Positions 10,895 to 20,652 of a stretch of 64,000 bases of DNA are shown one piece after another. This DNA is from Diphasiastrum complanatum (lineage: Eukaryota > Streptophyta > Lycopodiopsida > Lycopodiales > Lycopodiaceae), in the NCBI GenBank assembly GCA_029204225.1, contig MU832037.1:1-64000 (forward strand), read 5' to 3'. Each line of letters starts with the position of its first letter. Within the stretch, counting starts at the first letter, position 1. The notes under the pieces were generated by a model. It searched no databases, had not been told where the DNA came from, and saw only the letters and a list, made by a program, of their open reading frames with translations. The position numbers and the translations under genes are program-made.

Positions 10895-12245
10895 CATTAG
10901 ATATTCAAAAATGTCGATCTACCATGTAGTGTTGTTTTTCCGTGCGAACTACTATCCAAAAATCAAATTCCAACAACAGAAGGAGCCATCTGGTGATTCT
11001 CCCGGTGTTGCAAGTTTTATTAACGAGATATAGCAAGAGTTGATGGTCCGTATAAAAAGCAAAATGTGTGGCCATCAAATAGTGTCGAAACTTCTTAACC
11101 GCATAGATCATTGTCAGTGCTTCCCGCTCTGGAGTTGAATAATTCATTTCAATATCACTGAGCTATCGGATTGGAAAATCCTTTTTGTGCTCACCTGGCT
11201 GGGTTAAGATTGCTCTAACTGCATACTTCGATGCGTCCGTATGCACGTGGAACTCAATGGACCAATTGGGTGGTCATAAGATTGGTGCTGAGACCAATGC
11301 ATCCTTAATCTTTTGGAAAGCCTTTAGAGCCTCCTCATTCCAATGTGGATCCGTTGTGAGCTTGTAAATTGGTCTGGCTAACTCTGCAAAATCAAGAATG
11401 AAGATCCTATAATAGTTAGCATGACCCATGAAAATGTAGACCTCGTAGATCGTTCCCGGTGGTGGTAGATCAATAATGATCCTAATATTTGATAGATTTG
11501 TGGTGATCCCGTGTCTTGACACTATATGGCCGAGTATCAAGCCATGTGTCACCCAGAATTGACATTTTTCTGGATTCAGGGAGATCCAGTATTCGCAGCA
11601 TTTTTGTAGCACCTTTTCCAAATTGGATAAGTGTTCTGAATCTGGTCCATGCACGAACAGATCGTCCAAGAAAATTTTCAAAATTTTTTGTAGATAATCT
11701 TTGAATGCCGTCTACATGACTCATTGAAAAGTGCTTGGGGCATTGCAAAGTCCGAATGGCATCACTTTATAGGCATAAGTTTCCCATTCTGTGGCAAATG
11801 CTGTCTTGTGCTGGTCCTGGGGGGCTATTTTCACCTGGTTGTAGCCGTTGAAGCCGTCCAGAAAATTGTAGGCTTCGTCGCCAGCTACTCTATCGAGGAC
11901 ACTTTCCGTAAATGGTAAAGAAAAATGGTCCTTTTTGGTGACTGCATTAAGCGCCTTCAGATTCACACAGATCCATATTTTGCCATTCTTCTTGGATATT
12001 ATAACTATCAGCAATACCCATTCCATGTGCTCAATCTTGTAAATGAAATTTGCATCCATAAGCTTCTGCAACTCTTGCTTGATCAGTTCTGTATAATTCG
12101 GGTTGCAGTGGTAGCAACGGCTTACCTCGGAGACTCCTTCGTCCACCAAAGGTATAGTGTGTTGGACTAGTGTTGGCGGAATGCCTAGATCACTATAGCT
12201 CCAGGCAAAACAATCTTTATATTCCACCAACAAGGATCATAGTCT
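10895..12245 (-). pseudogene. gypsy-1 reverse transcriptase and RNase H
   Basis: Copies element RNA into DNA. Reverse transcriptase begins near 12233 (YKDCFAWSYSDL) and shows NGKIWICVNLKALN, the MPFGLCNAPSTFQ block at 11750, and a FLDD catalytic box at 11670 in place of the usual Y-x-D-D. RNase H follows (YSTPEREALTMIYAVKKFRHYL, HFAFYTDH at 11150-11040). Stops include TGA and TAG within eight codons of FQ (11710-11690) and a TAG near 11172; each fits a CGA or CAG ancestor. The element can no longer make a working pol. Confidence 0.85.
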
Positions 12246-12508
12246 CTTGAACTTCGTGGGTGTTAACTGCTCTCCCACATGCACTATCCTTTCTTCTTCC
12301 CCTGGTTCCGCAAGATTCATTGGTTGTGTTCACGCAGGTCCCTCAAAGACTTGTTCCGCTAGTGCCTGACTTTGATCAAGTTCTCGTTGGGCTTGCGACA
12401 TCATGATGACCACATCGTCCAATGTATAGTTCTTGAAAGTATCAGACATCTCGTGAACTGGAGCTCGTCAAGATTCCTCTTTCAGCATATTGATCTTGGC
12501 TCGACTGG

Positions 12509-13960
12509 TTATTTTTTAATTTTCCCCGCTAGAACTGCTGGTTGCTGTATGGCAATGAGGTTAAGAGGTGCACTGGTTCCAGGTTTAAATGGACAATTCT
12601 TGAAACAGTGTCCATAACCGCAATCCTGGCAGGAGGTTGTATATTGTCCCTTGTAGGGACATTTTGCAATTTTGTGTCTCTCACCACATCCGTAGCAGCC
12701 GTAATTTCTTCCACCTTGACGTTGAGTTTGAGCTGCATAGGCCAAAACATATTCATTTATGGCAGGATCCATAAATGGTTCATCTGGTCCGTACCACTTC
12801 TGTTGCTCAGGTTGAGGTGGCATTTGCATTTCTTGTTCCACCGTTGTCAGGTTTACATTGTCCACTTGTTGATTGGTTGGCCCTGGTGGAGCAGGTAAGG
12901 AAATGCGTTCTGGTTTGATTGGGTGCGCCGTACCTTGGTGCCGCGTTAGGTGTCCCTTGATGATAAGGATAAGAAGTCTGATAAGGACTTCTCTTCTATC
13001 AAACAACCTTGGGGTTAAACAGGCAAAATGTCGTATCGTGCAATGTTGCATTGCATAGATGGCAGAATCTATGTGTCAATCTCAGATTTTGCTTTAGGAC
13101 TGGACACTCATTTGATGTATGATTTTGCATGCATATCGAACACCATACATTTTCTCGTCGAGGATACTAGAGTTGGTTTGGTTCCGGTTGATGTGGAGTT
13201 ACTGCTATAGTTCCTTGTAAGGCCTTCAGTTTCTGGTCAAACTGCACCGTAAGTTGCTCCATCTACTGTTTGTGTAATTTTGTCATTTGCTCCAACAGCA
13301 GTTCTGTGGATAGAGTGGATGCGTTTGATGATGATGATGCAATCGAAGGAGTAGGAGTGTGGGTGGAAGGATATTCGTCGTCAGATCCCTCATCCTCTTC
13401 CTTGATGGCATCTTCCATAGCTTCTTGTAGAGTAGCATACTGCTCCCGTCGTTTCAGTTCTCTTATGATGCTTCGTGGTAATCTGACTAGGAACCACATG
13501 ATCACCGCATGATTGGGAGTCAGGGCTGCACTGCACTCGGATCGTAGATGTTTGACCCGTTCAATATAGTCCCGGACCCTTTCTCGTTTTCCCATCTTGA
13601 CTTTGCTCAACAGGAGAAACGAGTCTTCCAAGAACTTCCTTGGCTTAAAGCGCGTAATGAGAGCCTCTTTAAAAGCTTCCCAGATGAATTTCTCTTCCTC
13701 TGACAGGTTAAAAAACCAATCCTGAGCCACTGCAAGTAAGGACATAGAGAATAGCATCAGCTTCTCTGCAAGTGTCTGTTTGCCGTAGATTTCACAAGCT
13801 TGCTCGTAGATCTGGAGGAGTCGGATGGGATCTGATAATCCATTGTATTTTGGTATCTCCATCTACGGTGCTCTCCGAACTGCATGCAAGGGTGCGACAG
13901 GTACGGGTTGGCCCATTGGATCCATTGGTGCTGGTTCCGATTCTGCCTCTTGTTGCACAG
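12509..13960 (-). pseudogene. gypsy-1 gag with four CCHC-type knuckles
   Basis: Nucleocapsid precursor. A retrotransposon-gag domain runs 13862-13263 (IPKYNGLSDPIRLLQIYEQA, AQDWFFNL, RFKPRKF, ERVKHLRSEC) and an acidic Ser-rich tail follows. Two knuckles lie at about 13160-13060 (CSICMQNHTSNEC and CHLCNATLHDTTFC), and two more at 12680-12590 (CYGCGERHKIAKC and CQDCGYGHCFKNC). TAG stops near 13865, 13262 and 13175 interrupt the frame, so the true start lies upstream of 13862, perhaps near 13950. Downstream only about 270 nt separate the last knuckle from reverse transcriptase, too little for a retropepsin, and no D(S/T)G motif is seen. Confidence 0.8.
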
Positions 13961-13989
13961 TTGTTGATTTGGGAAGGTGTGGTGTCTAA

Positions 13990-15322
13990 TTTGCTATCCT
14001 TCGTGCTATTGATCATCCCAATCTCATATTCATCCGATGGTGGATTCCAAAGTGATTGGATCTTGCTTATACAGTAGGATGCAGTCTGGATCTTCGAGGA
14101 TCTAATCGATCTGATCGGCCGGAATGAATTTTAGGCCTTTTACGGTGGTTTTTCCTTGATAACTTTTTACTCCTTGCACTGATTGACCTGAGATTTTGAC
14201 ACTAGCTGGATCTGATGCATATCTTTCACTGATCCGATCTACGAGGGTTTTTGTGTGCGAGGGTTGGCTGTGCGAGGGTTTTTTAGCTATTTTTGAAGGT
14301 AAAAAACTTGATATCTTTTAGGTCTCTAGAAAGTAACTCTTGCAAGCTTTACAGTAGCTGGATTTGGGTCAGATCTCACTATAGAATTCTCTGCAAGAGT
14401 TAACTCTCGTAAGAAGTGAAAATTTCACTGTCTGTGAGGGTTCAAAATCACTTTTTGTGCTTGATCTTCACCATATCTTCATACTAACTCTCGCAGGCTT
14501 CATCACTGATGTAATTTGACATTTTGAATCGATTAAGAGGGTCTGCGAGAGTTCTTATTAGAAAGATTTGTTGGATCTCACTTTTTAGTGATTTTTTAGA
14601 ACTTAAATCCAATTTTTTGCTCACTGAAATCAAACTAACTCTCGTAAGCTCTTCTGTGTCCTGGTCTCACTAAGATGGAACTTTCGAATCCTCTACGAGA
14701 GTTCTTGACCACTGGAAATGAAAATTTCACTATCTGTGAGGGTTCACTGGTACTTTCCCGTCTTTTTTTTTCACTGAAAACTCTTGCACAGGCACTTATA
14801 CATCAAACTAACTCTCGCAAGCTTCTCTGTGTCCTGGTCTCACTAAGATGGAACTTCAAAGGGCTCTGTGAGAGTTCTTATGAAGATTTGAATTTTTTTG
14901 GATTTTTTCAAGGTTTTTTTGAATTTTTTATGATTTTTCTCTGATTTTTACAATCTGCTTGGGACTAACTCTTGCAGGCTTCTATGCAGGTCTAGGACAG
15001 TACTATGGAGCTGCTGCCAGTCATGCAAGGGTTTATTCCCACTGATTCTAGAGATATAAAAATCTGATGAGTTTTTTGGCTCTTTTTCCCTCCAAAATAC
15101 AGATTGGTGTGTTTTTTGAGTTTTTTCGATGATTGGTTTGGGTTTCAAGCCCTTAGAGGTTGTTCAGGGCCTCCTCTACGCTCTCACACCTCCGCTAGCT
15201 ATGAATAGTCCAAACACAAAAAAATATAGAAAACTAACTCTAAACTCCCAAAAATCTACCTAAACTATTCTAAAAAGCAAGGAAATAGCTAAAATGCAAC
15301 TAAACTAGTTAGTGGAAACCTA
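13990..15322 (-). repeat. 5' leader of gypsy-1 with inverted CTCGCA/TGCGAG motif array
   Basis: About 1.3 kb between the primer-binding site and gag. From 14240 to 14990 the words aactctcgcaagctt and tgcgagagttc recur many times in both orientations. One larger unit is repeated: a block with tctgtgtcctggtctcacta occurs at 14655-14674 and again at 14829-14848, each followed by a ctacgagagttc or ctgtgagagttc word. Such pairs can form hairpins. The rest is T-rich and non-coding. Confidence 0.7.
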
Positions 15323-15340
15323 TCCCCGGCAACGGCGCCA
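15323..15340 (-). other. gypsy-1 primer-binding site (tRNA-Asp type)
   Basis: Plus strand tccccggcaacggcgcca; its complement TGGCGCCGTTGCCGGGGA is the classic site reported for tRNA-Asp-primed plant gypsy elements. One base separates it from the LTR at 15342. Confidence 0.9.
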
Positions 15341-15341
15341 C

Positions 15342-16146
15342 TGCGGGGTCGAAGATCTCTCGTAGTATAGCCCTTCCGCCTGTCAACAAAAGTTAGATCA
15401 CTGGATAGGTGCCTAACTATGCATAGATGCTACTTTTAGTTAATTTCCTACTTTCTCCCTTAACTCTACTCACCACTATACTACTCCTCTTTAACTCTAC
15501 TCCTCTACACCTACATTCATCATAGTTTTGGTTGAAGAAAAGGAATGGAGAAGAAGAGATTGAGAAGGGAAGAGAAAGAGAGAGATAGAGAGTGAGGGTA
15601 GAGGTTAGCTCAAATCCTCCTTATGCTTGCACTATGGCAAACAATAAACATGGAAATAGAAAGCAATGGAAAACACAATCAAGAGCAATAACAAGTAGTG
15701 AATAGCAAATGAGGATGCTTCTATTCCAAAAATGGTAGAGTTTCCTCCTTCTCATTAAGCATGGAAATAGTGTATAAATGGTGCCTTTTTATAAAATGGG
15801 GAAGGCCCTTGCCCCTCAATCTTATTGGCTCATATTCACAATGATCCTATCCATTCATCTTGGTCCCAACTTGATCCAAGGGTCCACAAAAAGTACATTA
15901 GAAATCACAAGATTCATGTGAGTCCCAATTTGGACCCAACTCTAAAAAGTGATCTCTTAGTTTAAAAATGACATTGGGCTTCTAGTTTTATTTTAATTAC
16001 AAGGCCCAAGTCAAGTTTATTTTACTTACAACTTCAATTGCGTGCTCATTGGGCCATGGGCTTATACACACAGGATGTCGTGCCCTCGCAACACATTTTA
16101 TTGGAGGATGTTATTTATTTACACTTTGTTGGGAATACCCCCAACA
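15342..16146 (-). repeat. 5' LTR of gypsy-1 (805 bp)
   Basis: Aligns end to end with 6194-7014, starting TGCGGGGTCG and ending CCCCCAACA. Minor substitutions and a 16-bp-scale net length difference from its partner are visible, mainly near 15628. Confidence 0.93.
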
Positions 16147-16210
16147 TAGTCTTATGTTTAGATCTAAATATATATGAAAAATTGAAAGCATCTTAAAATT
16201 TTATACTAAC

Positions 16211-17029
16211 CATGTAATGAGTGATATGATCTTCTCCCCATGCTTTTGATACTGCATTAAGAAACTCTACACAAGTCCTTTGGACAACTTTCTTATCAAT
16301 ATCAAAGTATTTTTATTTTCTTAAAATAGCAATCATACTATCAAGCTTCTATCATACATCAACTTTTAGTACTTTGGTTTTGCCGTCTTTCTCGAAGTCC
16401 TGAGTGGCAACAATAATATCTGTCCAAACTAACTGTTGAATATTAGAAGCCTTACCAGTATGATTTGATAGGAAACGACGTGCTTTTGCTCCTCCTATGC
16501 CTGGCTTAGTTGGCATGTTCCCATTCTTTCCTAAAAGTCTTTATCTTTTTGAATTTTGACATGTCCCTTATGGAGTCCTGCTTTTGATAAAACATCTTCT
16601 AATCGAGAGAGAGCTTCATTTGCTGATGATGTTGGCTTAGTATTCCAAGCAAAAACTATATGAAGATAAATGATCTTTTCTATTAATCTAACATCTGCAT
16701 GAAGAGTGCAAACATGCACATTTTTCAAGGGGATAGGCAACACAGGCTTCCAGTTTGGATATGCATATTCTCTAGTAATTCTTGTACTCCTACTTACATC
16801 TTTTGCCATTTTCATGCAGTACAAACAAGGGTGATTTGATGTAGCACCATGAGAGACATTATACATACATTTCAATGTTTTCAAATCATCTGCTAAGTGC
16901 CATTCAACATTGAAGTCTCCAACTCCTGGAACATTGAGAAGTTCTCCATCCATATGGACCTTGATGATCCTAGGATAAGATGTCTGTAGTGGATTTCTTT
17001 CCTTGCCTAACCTGAATCCAAGTGAATGC
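16211..17029 (-). pseudogene. Upstream exon(s) of the unrecognised transposase-like gene
   Basis: Minus-strand frame with a DDLKTLKCMYNVSHG segment and a CLYC pair (about 16830), then PIPLKNVHVCTLHADVRL (16740), EKIIYLH, a Gly-rich NMPTKPGIGGAKARRF stretch (about 16510), and GEDHITHYM at the 3' end (16235-16211), followed exactly by a GTTAGT donor at 16210. A one-base shift near 16533 and stops near 16375 (TGA TAG, both explicable by deamination) show decay. Together with 5961-6164 it forms one gene. The order CxxC, H..D..R..EK, T.YM, QG.EK recalls the core of large eukaryotic transposases and related uncharacterised proteins; no family name is claimed. Its 5' side is cut off by copia-2 sequence and the copia-1 insertion. 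Confidence 0.5.
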
Positions 17030-17682
17030 TGTGAAAAACTCAGATCCAAAAGATGCTAAAGTTTCATAAAGATCTTGGCCATGGAAGTTATGCACATCTA
17101 GATTGAAAAAATGATAGAAATTGTGATGTTAAGCATACTAAACATCAACTAAACATCAAAATCTGATCATAAGCTTCCACAAACAGAAACTTGCTGTCCC
17201 TGTCCGTACTTCAGAGCCTACAACCTGCATTTCACACGTGTGAAGCCATAGCAACAAAGAAATCACAATTCTAGTGGCTAGAATGCAAGATATGAACAAA
17301 AAAGTGAGAGAGAAGAAGATGGACCTTCAAAGAGCATAACATTCATTCAATAGAATGAAAATGAGATGTGTACATACTCGTGGAGATGGCTATTTATAGC
17401 AGCCATAGTGCCTCTTGGCCACTTGTCTTATGATAGGCTAAAATTGGGGTCCAATAGGATTCACCCATATACCTAGAAATTTGGTCAAATAGGAATGCAC
17501 CAAATTATGAGCCAATAGAAGAGCTCCACACTCGACCTCCTCTAATTAATGTGACCTCAAAAGTAGTGTACACATACTTTGGGCCTCTACATACATGTAT
17601 GAACCTATCTCTAACTTTTATTTGGCCATAGGCCTACAAAATCTCAAGTTAGGAAAATACTACTAGTTGACAATTTTTCACA
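17030..17682 (-). repeat. 3' LTR of copia-1 (653 bp)
   Basis: Starts tgtgaaaaactcag, ends caatttttcaca. Same length as the 5' LTR and as the solo LTR at 20000-20652. A TATA-like ctatttatagc lies near 17391 (minus sense gctataaatag). Confidence 0.95.
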
Positions 17683-19999
17683 CTCCCTCTTCAACTAGTT
17701 TTAGCATAGATTTAGAAAGTACACCAAGACTTGTTCTATGCTTGAAAAATAAGTCCTTTCCCAATGCTTTGGTAAAGATATCAGCCACACATTCCTTTGA
17801 TGGGACATGTTCAAGCTTGATCTCTTTTGCCAACACTTGTTCTCTCACAAAATGGTAAGCCACCTCGATATGTTTGCTCCTTGCATGGAAAACCGGATTG
17901 CTTGCTAGACTTTGGGCTGAAAGGTTGTCACAAAAGATGATTGGACTCTCTGAAAAATCCAGCAAATGAAGCTCCATAATCATCCTCTTGATCCACACCA
18001 TCTCCTTTGTGCATGATGTCAAAGCTTTGTACTCGGCCTCACTAGAAGAAAGTGATATAGTTGCTTGTTTCTTCGACATCCATGAGATAGCTCCATCACC
18101 TATGAAAATAGCATGTGCATTTATGGATTTTCTATCCATAAGGTCTCCTGCAAAATCTGAATCTGAAAAACCAAATAAGTTAGGTGATGAGCCTCTATAA
18201 ACAATGCCAAAATCTTTTGTTCCCGAGATGTATCTCAAGATCCTCTTTCCTAGTTTCCAATGTTCTATGCTAGGATCTTGCATGAATTGGCTTAATCTAC
18301 CAACACAATAAGATAAATCAGGTCTTGTGATGGTTAGATATATAAGAGAACCTATTAGCTTCCTATAGAGAGTAATGTCCTCGAAGGATCTTTCATTACC
18401 TCTTATAGTTAGCTTTACATGTGATTCCATAGGTGTATCAATAGGATTTGCATCTACCATATGAAATCTATTGAGAATAGAAATAGCATACTTCTCTTGT
18501 GAAATAAAAGTGATTTGAGAAGTTCTAATTACTTCTATTCCTAAGATATAGCTCAAAAGACCAAGATCATGCACTTCAAATTTCTTTTTTAGTGCTTTCT
18601 TGATATCTTCTATATCTTCCTTGTTCCCTCCACTTAAAATAATGTCATCCACATAAATTAGAAGGATTGTAACATCATTAGCACTAATTCTAAAGTAAAG
18701 TGAATGATCATACTCACTCATAGTGAAGTTTTGAGAAAGTAGAAAAGAGTTAAGCCTAGCATACCAACTCCTTGGTGCTTGCTTAAGACCATACAAACTT
18801 TTTTGTAGAAAACACACATGATTAGGCTTGCTATGAGAAACATAGCTCTCGGGTTGCTCCATGTAGACTTCCTCTTCAAGATCACCATTCAAGAAAGCAT
18901 TAGAAATGTCTAATTGCCAAAGATCCCATCCATAAAGAGTTGCAAGGGAAATGATTACTCTTATGCTCACCATCTTTGCCACGGGTGCAAAGGTTTCCTC
19001 ATAGTCAATGCCATGCTCTTGAGCATAACCTTTAGCCACCAACCTTGCCTTCAACTTGTTGATAGATCCATCTTGATTTGTCTTTACCTTGAAGATCCAT
19101 TTGCATCCAATTGCACTTTTGCCCTTTGGAAGCTCCACCAATCTCCATGTGTTGTTCTTCATAAGTGCTTCAAACTCAAGATCCATTGCTTGGATCCATT
19201 CCTCTTCTTGCCTTGCTTCATCTACACATGAAGGTACATCAAAAGAAGTTAGGAAAGCATAGTTGGATCCATCCACCACTTGCTTACCTTTGCCATCATA
19301 AGTGAGCCTTGAGGGTTTCACTTTATGCCTTGGAGTTCTCCTTGGAATTTGACTTGAAGAGGCTTCTTCAACATCCACATCCAATGTGTCATCAACTCCA
19401 TTGTCATCAAGCACATTAGTTGCAACAACACCATCATCACTTGAAACAACTTTTGGAATGTTACCTTCATCAAAAATGACATCCCTACTTGTGAACACTT
19501 TCTTGATTGAAGGAACATAAATCCTATATGCTTTGCTTACTTTACTATAACCAACAAAAATGCCCTTTCTTGAAGATGGATCCTCCTTAGTTCTATCATC
19601 AAGAGTAATGTTGAAGTAGCAAATGCATCCAAAAGTTCTTAGAAACTTGACATTAGGCTTCGTACCAAACAAAGCTTCAAAAGGGGTTTTTCCTTCCAAT
19701 ACAACACTTGGCCATCTATTGCATAGGAAATTTGCACACAACAAAGCATCACTCCAAAAAGGTTTAGGAAGATTAGCATTCAATCTCATTGCCTTTGCAC
19801 TCTCACACAAGGTTCTATTCTTCCTCTCGGCCACTCCATTTTGTTGTGGTGTTCTTGGACATGTGTACTCCCTCTTGATCCCATGCTCATCGCAAAAGGC
19901 TTTGAATTTGTTAGAAATGTATTCACCACCATTGTCGCTCCTCAAGCATTTGATTTTGGTTGTAAATTGAGTCTCAATAGCAACTTTGAACTTGACAAA
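17683..19999 (-). CDS. copia-1 pol, 3' part: integrase core, reverse transcriptase, RNase H
   Basis: An open frame from the solo-LTR junction to a stop inside the 3' LTR edge (17678). Integrase core: RSDNGGEY (19945) and PQQNGVAERKNRT carrying the catalytic Asp and Glu. Reverse transcriptase: WKWIFKVK-type block (CKWIFKVKTNQDG, 19090), AFLNGDLEEEVYMEQPE (18880), SLYGLKQAPRSWY, and YVDD at about 18650. RNase H: KKQATISLSSSEAEY (18060) and SKHIEVAYHFVRE (17860). No internal stops are seen over about 755 codons, so this part looks functional but is separated from gag-protease by the solo LTR. Confidence 0.93.
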
Positions 20000-20652
20000 T
20001 GTGAAAAATTGTCAACTAGTAGTATTTTCCTAACTTGAGATTTTGTAGGCCTATGGCCAAATAAAAGTTAGAGATAGGTTCATACATGTATGTAGAGGCC
20101 CAAAGTATGTGTACACTACTTTTGAGGTCACATTAATTAGAGGAGGTCGAGTGTGGAGCTCTTCTATTGGCTCATAATTTGGTGCATTCCTATTTGACCA
20201 AATTTCTAGGTATATGGGTGAATCCTATTGGACCCCAATTTTAGCCTATCATAAGACAAGTGGCCAAGAGGCACTATGGCTGCTATAAATAGCCATCTCC
20301 ACGAGTATGTACACATCTCATTTTCATTCTATTGAATGAATGTTATGCTCTTTGAAGGTCCATCTTCTTCTCTCTCACTTTTTAGTTCATATCTTGCATT
20401 CTAGCCACTAGAATTGTGATTTCTTTGTTGCTATGGCTTCACACGTGTGAAATGCAGGTTGTAGGCTCTGAAGTACGGACAGGGACAGCAAGTTTCTGTT
20501 TGTGGAAGCTTATGATCAGATTTTGATGTTTAGTTGATGTTTAGTATGCTTAACATCACAATTTCTATCATTTTTTCAATCTAGATGTGCATAACTTCCA
20601 TGGCCAAGATCTTTATGAAACTTTAGCATCTTTTGGATCTGAGTTTTTCACA
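20000..20652 (+). mobile_element. Solo LTR of the copia-1 family, inserted in copia-1 integrase in opposite orientation
   Basis: Plus strand reads tgtgaaaaattgtcaac to gagtttttcaca, the reverse complement of the flanking LTRs, with TSD acaaa at 19995-19999 and 20653-20657. Length is exactly 653 bp. Only one difference from the other LTRs was spotted by eye (near 20384). It splits the integrase reading frame between DEVFDVFV and the next residues; the frame would otherwise be continuous. Confidence 0.95.

Larger units (their letters stand above)
6194..16146 (-). mobile_element. Complete Ty3/gypsy element (gypsy-1), tRNA-Asp-primed, nested in an intron
   Basis: Both LTRs, a primer-binding site and a perfect 5-bp target duplication (tagtc at 6189-6193 and 16147-16151) define a 9,953-bp insertion. 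Minus-sense order: 5' LTR, PBS, long leader with short motif repeats, gag, zinc knuckles, reverse transcriptase, RNase H, integrase, spacer with the same motif repeats, accessory ORF, 3' LTR. The PBS and an extra ORF after integrase suggest the Tat/Athila side of plant gypsy elements (inference). Coding regions carry many stops, several consistent with cytosine deamination. No retropepsin domain is recognisable. The LTR pair differs by scattered substitutions and a few small indels, so it is not recent. Confidence 0.92.

Noticed and set aside
17030-17049. First six residues of the 172-codon frame ending at 17049
   Set aside because: They lie inside the copia-1 LTR and are not part of the interrupted gene, whose surviving sequence starts at 17029.
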